The notes under the pieces are model-generated. The model was given only the letters and a program-made list of their open reading frames with translations. It was not told the DNA's origin and did no database searches. A DNA stretch of 23,236 nt, taken from the NCBI GenBank assembly GCA_945878385.1, contig CAMCTE010000013.1:1-23236 (forward strand), in the 5' to 3' direction. Shown in pieces: positions 1 to 9,009 of this stretch (positions are counted from its first letter, which is position 1; each line of letters opens with the position of its first letter). Origin of the DNA: Azohydromonas lata NBRC 102462. GTDB taxonomy: Bacteria > Pseudomonadota > Gammaproteobacteria > Burkholderiales > Burkholderiaceae_C. A program made the translations under genes and the position numbers.

Positions 1-69
1 TGTGCTGTTGGAACGCCGCAACGGCGCAAACCCCAGTGTTGGCGCGGTTTCCAGCGGGGCGCTTTTCGT

Positions 70-75
70 TAGAAT
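70..75 (+). promoter_or_regulatory. possible -10 element upstream of lepA
   Basis: TAGAAT resembles a sigma-70 -10 box and would start a transcript near position 82, ahead of two hairpins and lepA. No good -35 sits 16-18 nt upstream; the best nearby match, TTGGCG at 39-44, is 25 nt away. The assignment is therefore weak. The remaining sequence from 1 to 69 gives no recognisable protein end in any frame. Confidence 0.25.
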
Positions 76-81
76 GAAAGC

Positions 82-111
82 CCAACAAGCAGTTGCCATA
101 CGTTTTGTTGG
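82..111 (+). other. leader hairpin upstream of lepA
   Basis: CCAACAA (82-88) is the exact reverse complement of TTGTTGG (105-111), giving a 7-bp stem with a 16-nt loop. It directly abuts the terminator-like hairpin that begins at 112, so the RNA before lepA could hold two tandem stem-loops. Confidence 0.4.
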
Positions 112-145
112 AAGGCGCGTCACGACTTCGACGCGCCTTTTTTTT
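112..145 (+). terminator. intrinsic terminator or attenuator just before lepA
   Basis: The arms AAGGCGCGTC (112-121) and GACGCGCCTT (130-139) pair perfectly over 10 bp with an 8-nt loop, and a run of eight T residues occupies 138-145. This is a textbook factor-independent terminator on the + strand. It ends only 5 nt before the lepA ATG. It may close the upstream transcription unit, or act as an attenuator for transcripts that start near position 82. Confidence 0.7.
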
Positions 146-150
146 AGTCC

Positions 151-1958
<1,808 letters not shown>

Positions 1959-1959
<1 letters not shown>

Positions 1960-2936
1960 TGGGCGCACTCATGACCCCCTTGGCCGCTGCGCTGTATGCG
2001 CTGTTGGCCTTCTACCTGGGCGGCTGGTGGATGGGCCGCTGGGCGGGCAACTTCTCGCTGCTGCTGTTCCTGATGTCGGTGGCCACTTTTGTCTTCTGGT
2101 TGGCCGAGCGTTTCCATTTCCGCCCCGCGCGTGAGGCGGCCGCCCGAGCGCTGGAACAGGAAGCCCAGCGCCGCCATGCCGAGTTGCAGAAGATGGGCAT
2201 CGCCCAAGTGGACGACCGCCTGGAAGAAGCGCAGGCGCAGGCCCTGATGCCCCCCTGGTGGGTGGAATGGACTGCGGGGCTCTTCCCCATCATCGTGTGC
2301 ATCTTCCTGCTGCGCTCCTTCCTGTTCGAGCCCTTCAAGATTCCCTCGGGCTCCATGATCCCCACCTTGGCCGTGGGCGACCTGATTCTGGTGAACAAGT
2401 ACCACTACGGCATCCGCCTGCCGGTGCTGCACACCAAGGTGGTGGGGCTGAACCCGGTGCAGCGTGGTGATGTCATCGTGTTTCGCTACCCGGTGGACCC
2501 GCGTGCGGACTACATCAAGCGTGTGGTGGCCCTGCCTGGCGACACGGTGGCCTACATCAACAAGCGCTTGACCATCAACGGCCAGGCCGTGCCCACCACC
2601 GCCTTGCCTGACTTCTATGACGAAGACAGCCTGCGCTATGCACAGCAGTGGTCGGAAGTGTTGGGCGAGAAGCCCCATCGCGTACTCACCGACAAGGCCG
2701 TGCCGCCCTTCGTGCTGGGCACCTTCGACCATCCGCATGCCAAGGCCTGCAGCTACACCGCCGAGGGCGTGCAGTGCACCGTTCCCGCGGGCCACTACTT
2801 CGTGATGGGCGACAACCGTGACAATTCCCAGGACAGCCGCTACTGGGGCTTCGTGCCCGACGAAAACATCGTCGGACGCGCCTTCTTCGTGTGGATGAAC
2901 TTCGGCAACCTTGGGCGTATCGGTGCCTTCCACTGA
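1959..2936 (+). CDS. lepB: signal peptidase I (LepB)
   Basis: This 325-residue inner-membrane serine protease removes signal peptides from exported proteins. Hydrophobic segments near residues 7-20, 33-48 and 105-122 would anchor it. The catalytic Ser132 is in PSGSMIPTL and the general-base Lys187 is in YIKRVVALPGD; the conserved GDNRDNSQDSRYWG box lies at residues 284-297. ATG 1959 overlaps the lepA stop as TGATG and is preferred over ATG 1971, which would remove only four residues. The open frame extends upstream into lepA, but that part is an out-of-frame shadow of lepA. The next gene, rnc, follows 24 nt later with no intervening DUF4845 gene, which I recall as common between lepB and rnc in this order. 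Confidence 0.96.
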
Positions 2937-2960
2937 GCACCACTGGACTGCGCCTTGACC

Positions 2961-3674
2961 ATGGCACCGGCCTCTTCACCCTTGAACCGCCTGCAGCTTC
3001 GCCTGGGACACCAGTGGCTGCAGCCGGCGCTGCTGCAGCGTGCGCTGACGCACCGCAGCCACGGGGCCGACCACAACGAGCGGCTTGAATTCTTGGGCGA
3101 CAGCGTGCTGAGCACGGCAATCTCACGCCTGCTCTACAGCCGTTATGGCGACAGCGCCGAGGGCGACCTCACCCGCGTGCGGGCGCACCTGGTGAGAGAG
3201 GACAGCCTGCACCGCATCGCCGTGGAACTGGACCTGCCGGCCCTGCTGCGTTTGTCCGATGGCGAAGCCAAGGGCGGTGGCGCGCAGCGCCCGTCCATCC
3301 TGGCCGATGCGCTGGAAGCCTTGATCGGCGCGGTGTTCATCGACGCGGGCTATGAAGCCGCCGCCGGCGTGGTCCAGCGTCTGTTTGGCCCTTTGATCGA
3401 CAGCACCGACCTGTCGCGCTGGGCCAAGGACCCCAAGACCGAGTTGCAGGAGTGGTTGCAGGGCCGCAAGTTGCCGGTACCGGCCTACCGCATCGTGGCC
3501 ACGCGCGGGCAGGCCCATGCGCAGACCTTCGAAGTCGAATGCGCGGTCTCTGCCCTGTCGCTGGCCGAACGCGGCGAGGGCCGTTCGCGCCGCGCCGCGG
3601 AACAGGAAGCCGCGCGGCGTCTGTTGGACCAACTCAAATCGCAGGACGGCCCGGGTGGCCCTCTTCAAGCGTGA
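2961..3674 (+). CDS. rnc: ribonuclease III
   Basis: This 237-residue double-strand-specific endoribonuclease matures rRNA and cuts structured mRNAs. The catalytic domain carries the signature ERLEFLGDSVL. The metal-binding acidic residues can be placed at Glu40, Glu43, Asp47, Glu67, Asp116 and Glu119, in the same pattern as E. coli (38, 41, 45, 65, 114, 117). The C-terminal part, from about residue 150, is a double-stranded-RNA-binding domain (DPKTELQEWLQG and later AAEQEAARRLL). ATG 2961 is chosen; a TTG at 2955 in the same frame would add two residues. The ribosome site is weak in either case. The stop codon lies in the first unit of an 11-bp repeat that reaches into era. Confidence 0.96.
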   Translation: MAPASSPLNRLQLRLGHQWLQPALLQRALTHRSHGADHNERLEFLGDSVLSTAISRLLYSRYGDSAEGDLTRVRAHLVREDSLHRIAVELDLPALLRLSDGEAKGGGAQRPSILADALEALIGAVFIDAGYEAAAGVVQRLFGPLIDSTDLSRWAKDPKTELQEWLQGRKLPVPAYRIVATRGQAHAQTFEVECAVSALSLAERGEGRSRRAAEQEAARRLLDQLKSQDGPGGPLQA

Positions 3675-3722
3675 ATCCGGCGCAACCCCGGCGTAAACCA
3701 GGCGCAGACCAGGCGTGACCGA
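3668..3722 (+). repeat. five 11-bp imperfect tandem repeats across the rnc-era junction
   Basis: The units are AGCGTGAATCC, GGCGCAACCCC, GGCGTAAACCA, GGCGCAGACCA and GGCGTGACCGA, each 11 bp. Positions 2-4 (GCG) are the same in every unit and position 5 is T or C. The first unit holds the rnc stop TGA (3672-3674) and the last holds the era start GTG (3715-3717); both carry GCGTGA at the same offset, exactly 44 bp apart. Confidence 0.75.
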
Positions 3723-4644
3723 AGAAACCTCGCAACCCCAAGAGACCCATACCCGCTGCGGCCTGGTGGCCATCGTCGGCCGCCCCAATGTGGGCAAAAG
3801 CACGCTGCTCAATGCCCTGGTGGGCCAGAAGGTGAGCATCACCTCCAGCAAGGCCCAAACGACACGCCACCGCATCACCGGCGTGCGCACCCTGCCGGGT
3901 GAGCAGCCCGGCAGCGGGGCGCAGTTTGTGTTCGTCGACACACCGGGTTTTCAAACCCGCCACGCCACAGCGCTCAACCGCAACCTCAACCGCACGGTGC
4001 AGTCGGTGCTGTCGGATGTGGACGCGGTGCTGTTTTTGGTGGAAGCCGGCAAGTTCACGCTGGACGACGCCAAGGTGCTGGCCCTGCTGCCCGAACACAA
4101 GCCGGTGCTGCTGGTGGCCAACAAACTCGATGCGGTGGTGAAGCGCGAAGCCATGCTGCCCTGGCTCAAACAGATGCAGGAACGGCGCAACTTCACCGAG
4201 TTCGTGCCCATGTCGGCGCGCCGAGCCGCCGATGTGCAGCGACTGCTGGGCATCGTCGAGCCCATGCTGCCCCTGCAGCCCTGGTTCTACGAGGAAGACG
4301 CGCTCACCGACCGCAGCGAGCGCTTCCTGGCCAGCGAGATCATCCGCGAAAAACTCTTCCGCCTGACCGGTGACGAACTGCCCTACAGCTGCACCGTGGT
4401 GCTGGACAAATACGAAGAAGAGGGCCGGCTGCGGCGCATCAGCGCCAGCATCGTGGTGGACCGCGATGCCCACAAGGGCATGATCATCGGCGCCCAGGGC
4501 GAGCGCCTGAAGCGCATCGGCAGCGAGGCTCGCCAAGACCTGGAGCGCCTGATGGACGCCAAGGTGTTCTTGGAACTGTGGGTGAAGGTGCGCTCCGGAT
4601 GGGCCGACAGCGAGGAGCACCTGCGGTCCTACGGGTATGAATGA
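3715..4644 (+). CDS. era: GTPase Era
   Basis: This 309-residue GTPase binds 16S rRNA and assists 30S subunit maturation. The G domain shows GRPNVGKST at residues 22-30, DTPGF at 75-79 and ANKLD for base recognition. The C-terminal KH domain is marked by KGMIIGAQGERLKRIG. A GTG at 3715 is used: the frame is closed upstream by TAA at 3694 and no other start precedes the first G motif. There is no clear Shine-Dalgarno sequence, only AGG two nt before the GTG, and the start region is made of tandem repeats. The 3' end overlaps recO by 8 nt. Confidence 0.96.
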   Translation: MTEETSQPQETHTRCGLVAIVGRPNVGKSTLLNALVGQKVSITSSKAQTTRHRITGVRTLPGEQPGSGAQFVFVDTPGFQTRHATALNRNLNRTVQSVLSDVDAVLFLVEAGKFTLDDAKVLALLPEHKPVLLVANKLDAVVKREAMLPWLKQMQERRNFTEFVPMSARRAADVQRLLGIVEPMLPLQPWFYEEDALTDRSERFLASEIIREKLFRLTGDELPYSCTVVLDKYEEEGRLRRISASIVVDRDAHKGMIIGAQGERLKRIGSEARQDLERLMDAKVFLELWVKVRSGWADSEEHLRSYGYE

Positions 4645-5503
4645 CCGGGCCCGCGCCGGGGCTGCGGCGCGCCGTGCATCACGCCCTGCCGCCCCCGCCG
4701 GCGCCCCGCGAGCGCAGCTGGCCTATGTGCTGCACGCCTACGATTGGAGCGAATCCAGTCTGATCCTGGACCTCTACACGCGGGAGGAAGGGCGCCTGGT
4801 GGCGGTGGCCAAGGGCGCCAAGCGGCCCTATTCACAACTGCGCTCAGTGTTGTTGCCCTTCCAGTGCATGTCGGTGCAACTCAGCCGCAGCAAGGCCGCT
4901 GATGCCGAAGACGAGGTGCGCACGCTCAAGGCCGCCGAGTGGGCGGCCGGCAGTGCCGTGCTGCCATCTTCAGCCCTGTTGGGTGCCTACTACCTCAACG
5001 AGCTGTTGATGAAATTTCTTCCCCGCGGTGCGGTGCAGGCCGAGCTGTTCGCCCATTACCGGGACACGCTTCAGGCCCTGGCGCAGCCGCCAGGCGATGG
5101 TCAGTCGCACACTTCCACCGACCTTCAATCCAGCCTGCGGGCCTTTGAACTGCGCCTGTTGCAAGAGCTTGGCCTCCTGCCCGATCTGGCACAGGATGCG
5201 CTCAATGGCGCGGTGCTGCAGGCCGATCAACGCTACACCTGGAAGCCCGAACTGGGCCTGGTACGCGCGGCGGCCACCGACGAAGCCCTGCAGGGCCAAG
5301 ATTGGATTCACCTGCAGGCAGCCTTGATCGGCGGCCCCGCAGCCGCGCTGCGCCAGGCCTGCCAAGGCCCGCGCACGGCACTGCGCGCTCTGCTGCGCAC
5401 AGCACTTGCCTATCATCTGGGCGGTGCCCCCTTGCGCACGCGCGACCTCATGCAGTCCTTGCGCCGCCTGGGCGCGCTGGCCACCACTGGAGCCTCCCCA
5501 TGA
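4637..5503 (+). CDS. recO: DNA repair protein RecO
   Basis: This 288-residue protein matches RecO, which works with RecF and RecR to load RecA on SSB-coated single-stranded DNA. The N-terminal OB-fold is visible in YVLHAYDWSESSLILDLYT followed by EEGRLVAVAKGAKRPYSQL, near residues 30-70. The C-terminal helical part is less conserved. A positively charged, Ala/Arg-rich stretch of about 25 residues precedes the OB-fold. The ATG at 4637 lies inside the era stop region (8-nt overlap), and the stop overlaps the pdxJ start as ATGA. Both overlaps support an operon with coupled translation. Confidence 0.93.
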   Translation: MNDRARAGAAARRASRPAAPAGAPRAQLAYVLHAYDWSESSLILDLYTREEGRLVAVAKGAKRPYSQLRSVLLPFQCMSVQLSRSKAADAEDEVRTLKAAEWAAGSAVLPSSALLGAYYLNELLMKFLPRGAVQAELFAHYRDTLQALAQPPGDGQSHTSTDLQSSLRAFELRLLQELGLLPDLAQDALNGAVLQADQRYTWKPELGLVRAAATDEALQGQDWIHLQAALIGGPAAALRQACQGPRTALRALLRTALAYHLGGAPLRTRDLMQSLRRLGALATTGASP

Positions 5504-6306
5504 ATCCCCTGATGCTCGACGGCGGTGCCGTCCACCGCCACGCCGCCACGGCGCTGTCGGTCAATGTGAACAAGGTGGCGCTGTTGCGCAATTCACGCCA
5601 TCTGCGCATTCCCAGCGTGGTGCGCGCGGCCGAGTGCTGCCTGCAGGCCGGTTGCCAAGGCATCACCATCCATCCGCGGCCCGATGAGCGCCACATTCGT
5701 GCCCATGATGTGGATGAGATTGCGGCGCTGATGAAGCAATGGCCGCAGGCCGAATTCAACATCGAGGGCAACCCCTTCCACAACCTGATGGACTTGGTAC
5801 GCCAACAGCGTCCGCACCAGGCCACCTTTGTGCCCGATTCGGTGGACCAGTTCACCAGCGACCATGGGTGGAACCTGCCGGCCGACACCGAACGCCTGCA
5901 GCCGCTGATCGAAGAATGCCATGCGCTGGGGGTGCGGGTGAGCCTGTTCATGGACCCTGTACCCGAGGCCATGGCGCATGCGCGCGCCGCAGGCGCCGAC
6001 CGCGTGGAGCTCTATACCGAGGGCTATGCCCGTGCCCACGGCACGCCGCAGCAGGCCGCGAGCCTGGCGCAGTACGCAGCCGCCGCGCACGCGGCCCTGC
6101 AGGCCGGTCTGGGCGTGAACGCCGGGCACGACCTCAACCGCGACAACCTCACCGATTTCCTTCGTGCCGTGCCCGGCGTGGCCGAAGTCAGCATTGGCCA
6201 TGCGCTGGTGGCCGATGCGCTGGAATGGGGGTACGCCGACACGGTGGCGGCCTATCTGCAGTGCATCCGCACCGCAGCACCGTCTGCCTCGGGGATGGCG
6301 CCGTGA
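5500..6306 (+). CDS. pdxJ: pyridoxine 5'-phosphate synthase
   Basis: This 268-residue enzyme condenses 3-amino-2-oxopropyl phosphate with 1-deoxy-xylulose 5-phosphate to make pyridoxine 5'-phosphate in the DXP-dependent vitamin B6 route. Recognisable motifs are VNVNKVALLRNSR (residues 21-33), IHPRPDERHI (57-66), EFNIEGNPFHNL (85-96), FVPDSVDQFTSDHGW (110-124), VNAGHDLN (206-213) and SIGHAL (231-236). It belongs to the subclass with N-x-N-K and HPRPDERHI rather than the N-x-D-H and HLREDRRHI of E. coli; from memory the former resembles Bacteroidetes PdxJ. ATG 5500 overlaps the recO stop (ATGA), and the stop overlaps the acpS start (GTGA). The longer open frame upstream is a recO shadow. Confidence 0.94.
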   Translation: MNPLMLDGGAVHRHAATALSVNVNKVALLRNSRHLRIPSVVRAAECCLQAGCQGITIHPRPDERHIRAHDVDEIAALMKQWPQAEFNIEGNPFHNLMDLVRQQRPHQATFVPDSVDQFTSDHGWNLPADTERLQPLIEECHALGVRVSLFMDPVPEAMAHARAAGADRVELYTEGYARAHGTPQQAASLAQYAAAAHAALQAGLGVNAGHDLNRDNLTDFLRAVPGVAEVSIGHALVADALEWGYADTVAAYLQCIRTAAPSASGMAP

Positions 6307-6722
6307 TCGTCGGGGTGGGTACCGACCTGTGCGATGTGCGCCGCATCGCCGCCACGCTGGAGCGACGCGGCGAGCGCTTTGCCGACAAGGTGTTGGGCCC
6401 GCATGAAATTGAAGTGTTCCGTCAGCGCTTGGCCAAGGTGGAATTGCGCGGCATCCGCTATTTGGCCACCCGTTTTGCGGCCAAGGAAGCCTTTTCCAAG
6501 GCCATCGGCCGGGGCATGGTGTGGCCCATGACCTGGCGAGCCTGCGAGGTGGTCAAAGCCACCAGTGGCCAGCCGCACATTCGGCTCCATGGCGAGCTGG
6601 CCACATGGTTCGAAGCGCGTGGCTGGCAAGCGCATGTGAGCGTGACCGACGAATCCGACTACGCCTCGGCCTTCGTGGTGGTGGAGCAGCGGCCACTCGA
6701 TGCAAAGGATTGCAAACCCTGA
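6303..6722 (+). CDS. acpS: holo-[acyl-carrier-protein] synthase
   Basis: This 139-residue phosphopantetheinyl transferase moves 4'-phosphopantetheine from coenzyme A onto the acyl carrier protein. The start MIVGVGTDLCDVRRI and the metal-binding Asp8 fit the family; the second signature RFAAKEAFSKAIG provides Glu62. It is slightly longer than E. coli AcpS (126 residues), with extra residues at the C-terminus. The GTG at 6303 shares the GTGA overlap with the pdxJ stop, an arrangement also known from E. coli, where acpS follows pdxJ. The open frame extends far upstream, but that part is a shadow of pdxJ. Confidence 0.94.
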   Translation: MIVGVGTDLCDVRRIAATLERRGERFADKVLGPHEIEVFRQRLAKVELRGIRYLATRFAAKEAFSKAIGRGMVWPMTWRACEVVKATSGQPHIRLHGELATWFEARGWQAHVSVTDESDYASAFVVVEQRPLDAKDCKP

Positions 6723-6756
6723 TACGAAAGTCGCAGCGCCTGTGCAAAATCGGGGC

Positions 6757-7839
6757 ATGACTCAGCATGCCCCCATCGTCCTTGACATCGCCGGCACCAC
6801 GCTCCAAGCGAAGGACCGCCAGCGCCTGAAGCACCCGCTGACCGGCGGCTTGATCCTGTTTGCCCGCAACTGGCAGGACCGGCGCCAGCTCACCGAGCTC
6901 ACGGCCGAGATCAAGTCGATTCGGCCCGACATCCTGATCTGCGTGGACCATGAAGGCGGTCGCGTGCAGCGCTTCAAGACCGATGGCTTCACCCACCTGC
7001 CGCCCATGCGCGCCCTGGGCCAGCGTTGGATGCGCGATGCGCGCGGCGCACCCGGCAGCGGGGCGATGGCAGCCATGAACTCAGCGGTGGCCACCGGCTA
7101 TGTGCTGGGCGCCGAACTGCGCGCCTGCGGTGTGGACCTGAGCTTCACCCCGGTGCTCGACCTGGACCATGGCGGCAGCACCGTCATCGGCGACCGGGCC
7201 TTCCACCGCGACCCGCGGGTGGTCAGCGTCTTGGCGCAAAGCCTGATGCACGGCCTGCGCCGTGCCGGGATGCACAACTGCGGCAAGCACTTCCCCGGCC
7301 ACGGCTTCGTCAAGGCCGACAGCCATACCGAGGTGCCCATCGACTCGCGCAGCCTCAAGGCCATCCTGGCCGACGATGCCCAGCCCTACGGCGCGCTGGG
7401 CGCGGCGCTTTCCAGCGTGATGCCCGCGCATGTCATCTATCCCAAGGTGGATCGGCGTCCGGCCGGTTTTTCTCCGCGGTGGTTGCGCGAAATTCTGCGT
7501 GGTGACATGGGCTTCACCGGTGCCATCTTCAGCGACGACCTCAGCATGGAAGGTGCCCGTCATTTGGAAGGCGGTGAGCTGAGCTATGCGCAAGCTGCGG
7601 CCTTGGCGCTGCAGGCGGGATGCGACATGGTGCTGCTGTGCAACCAGAGCCTGGACGACGGCGCAGCCGTGGACGAATTGCTGGAAGGCTTGAGCGAGGC
7701 GGCCGAGCGCGGCACCTGGCACCCAGACCTGGACAGTGAGCAGCGCCGCTTGAACCTGCTGCCCCAGGAAGCCCCACTGCCTTGGGACGACTTGATGCAC
7801 CACGGCGCCTATCAACAGGCCCTGGAGTGGCTTGCATGA
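6757..7839 (+). CDS. nagZ: beta-N-acetylhexosaminidase NagZ (GH3)
   Basis: This 360-residue cytosolic glycosidase removes N-acetylglucosamine from anhydromuropeptides during cell-wall recycling. The GH3 fold is marked by VDHEGGRVQRF (residues 63-73), NCGKHFPGHGFVKADSH (174-190), with Asp188 and His190 as the NagZ-type catalytic dyad, and IFSDDLSMEGA (257-267), where Asp260 is the nucleophile. ATG 6757 gives the usual start MTQHAPIVLDIAGTTL and is preceded by CGGGG; an in-frame ATG at 6700 would add 19 atypical residues and overlap acpS, so it is rejected. The stop overlaps the next gene's start as ATGA. Confidence 0.96.
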   Translation: MTQHAPIVLDIAGTTLQAKDRQRLKHPLTGGLILFARNWQDRRQLTELTAEIKSIRPDILICVDHEGGRVQRFKTDGFTHLPPMRALGQRWMRDARGAPGSGAMAAMNSAVATGYVLGAELRACGVDLSFTPVLDLDHGGSTVIGDRAFHRDPRVVSVLAQSLMHGLRRAGMHNCGKHFPGHGFVKADSHTEVPIDSRSLKAILADDAQPYGALGAALSSVMPAHVIYPKVDRRPAGFSPRWLREILRGDMGFTGAIFSDDLSMEGARHLEGGELSYAQAAALALQAGCDMVLLCNQSLDDGAAVDELLEGLSEAAERGTWHPDLDSEQRRLNLLPQEAPLPWDDLMHHGAYQQALEWLA

Positions 7840-8912
7840 ACAGGGCCAAACGGGCCGAGCCGACCGCCCTGCAGTCGCCCGCCCGCCAAGCCGCCGACAA
7901 GGACCGACGGCGGCTGCAGATGGCCGACATTGCGCGCCTGGCCGGAGTGTCGGTATCCACCGTCTCCCGTGCCTTGTCGGGCAGTGAATTGGTCAACGCC
8001 GAGACCCGCGTGCGGGTGGTGGAGTTGGCGCGTTCCTTGAACTACACGATCAATCAGGGTGCGCAGAACCTGCGCTTGCAGAAGAACCGAACCGTGGCGG
8101 TGGTGGTGCCCTACGACAGCGCTTCGCGCCAGCACATCTCCGACCCCTTCTTTCTGGCCATCGTCGGCAGCCTGGCAGATGCGCTGACCGACCGCGGCTA
8201 TGAAATGCTGCTCTCGCGCGTGGACGCGGACAAGCTGGACGCCGCCAGCGCGCCATACGACGCCGGCCGCGTGGCGGGCGTCATCATCATCGGCCAGTGG
8301 CGCCATCACGACCTGCTCAACGAGATGGCCGCGCGCCATGTGCCGCTGGTGGTGTGGGGGGCGGAGATGCCGCAGCAACTCTATTGCACCGTGGGGGGCG
8401 ACAACCGCGACGGCGGCTACCAGGCCACGCGCCATCTGATCAAAGGCGGCCGCCGCCGCGTACTGTTCCTGGGCGACCCGCAGTTGCCCGAAGTGCGGCA
8501 GCGGCACCAGGGCTATCTCGATGCCTTGAAGGAAGCGGGCATCCAACCTGAGCGTCAATGGCTGCTGGATGTGCCCTTCGAGGAAGCCACCGCGCGGCGC
8601 CGCTTGGATGAAACCTACCGTGACGGCGTGGTGTTCGACTCGGTGGTGGCCTGCTCCGACCTCTTGGCTCTGCAGGCGGTGCGTGCCGTGCGCGCCACCG
8701 GCCGTTGTGTGCCCAGTGATGTGTCGGTCACGGGCTACGACGACGCGCCACTGGCCGCCTGGAGCGACCCCCCTTTGACCACCGTGCACCAACCAGTGGG
8801 TGAGGCAGGCAAGTTGATCGTGGAGGCGCTGATGGCCCAGATCGACGGGCAGCCGCCGCGCTCGCGCACCATGCCGGTGAAGCTGGTGGTGCGCAAGAGC
8901 ACGGTGACCTGA
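7836..8912 (+). CDS. LacI-family transcriptional regulator of the sucrose locus
   Basis: This 358-residue repressor-type protein has a LacI helix-turn-helix at about residues 29-50 (MADIARLAGVSVSTVSRAL) followed by the hinge and a periplasmic-binding-protein-like sensor domain. The sensor shows PFFLAIVGSLADAL near residue 105 and a C-terminal SVTGYDDAPLAAW segment of the family. About 28 residues, rich in Arg and Ala, precede the HTH, more than usual; ATG 7920 is an alternative start. ATG 7836 overlaps the nagZ stop as ATGA, so it is probably transcribed from the housekeeping operon rather than from its own promoter. Palindromes downstream fit LacI-type operators. By position it most likely senses sucrose or a derivative; the inducer is inference. 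Xanthomonas suxR is the closest known parallel. Confidence 0.9.
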   Translation: MNRAKRAEPTALQSPARQAADKDRRRLQMADIARLAGVSVSTVSRALSGSELVNAETRVRVVELARSLNYTINQGAQNLRLQKNRTVAVVVPYDSASRQHISDPFFLAIVGSLADALTDRGYEMLLSRVDADKLDAASAPYDAGRVAGVIIIGQWRHHDLLNEMAARHVPLVVWGAEMPQQLYCTVGGDNRDGGYQATRHLIKGGRRRVLFLGDPQLPEVRQRHQGYLDALKEAGIQPERQWLLDVPFEEATARRRLDETYRDGVVFDSVVACSDLLALQAVRAVRATGRCVPSDVSVTGYDDAPLAAWSDPPLTTVHQPVGEAGKLIVEALMAQIDGQPPRSRTMPVKLVVRKSTVT

Positions 8913-8937
8913 GAATTGCGGTTGCAATCGTTCTCAG
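8909..8937 (+). other. inverted repeat covering the regulator stop codon
   Basis: CTGAGAA (8909-8915) and TTCTCAG (8931-8937) are perfect 7-bp inverted arms, with a nested ATTGC/GCAAT pair inside. The regulator's TGA (8910-8912) is in the left arm and the operator 8923-8936 covers the right arm. No T run follows, so it is not a standard terminator. Confidence 0.4.
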
Positions 8938-8946
8938 CGTTATGAT
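8916..8946 (+). promoter_or_regulatory. candidate promoter for the fructokinase gene
   Basis: TTGCGG (8916-8921) and TATGAT (8941-8946) could be -35 and -10 boxes with a 19-nt spacer, longer than ideal. The operator-like palindrome 8923-8936 fills the spacer. The layout resembles the receptor promoter, where TTGCGA and TATAAT also flank an operator. Confidence 0.4.
8923..8936. promoter_or_regulatory. operator-like palindrome upstream of fructokinase
   Basis: TGCAATCGTTCTCA matches the best site of this locus (TGCAATCGTTTGCA) at 12 of 14 positions and keeps the central CG typical of LacI-family operators. It shares a wider block with the site at 10026: GAATT, then CGGTTGCAATCGTT in both. Confidence 0.6.
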
Positions 8947-9009
8947 TCAAACCGCGGCCCACGCTGGGCCCCCACCGGGTTCGGTGGTCGCGGTGGGGAG
9001 CCCTGTCCA

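Noticed and set aside
6700..6756. Upstream ATG start for nagZ
   Set aside because: It adds 19 residues that do not fit the family and overlaps acpS; ATG 6757 gives the normal N-terminus.
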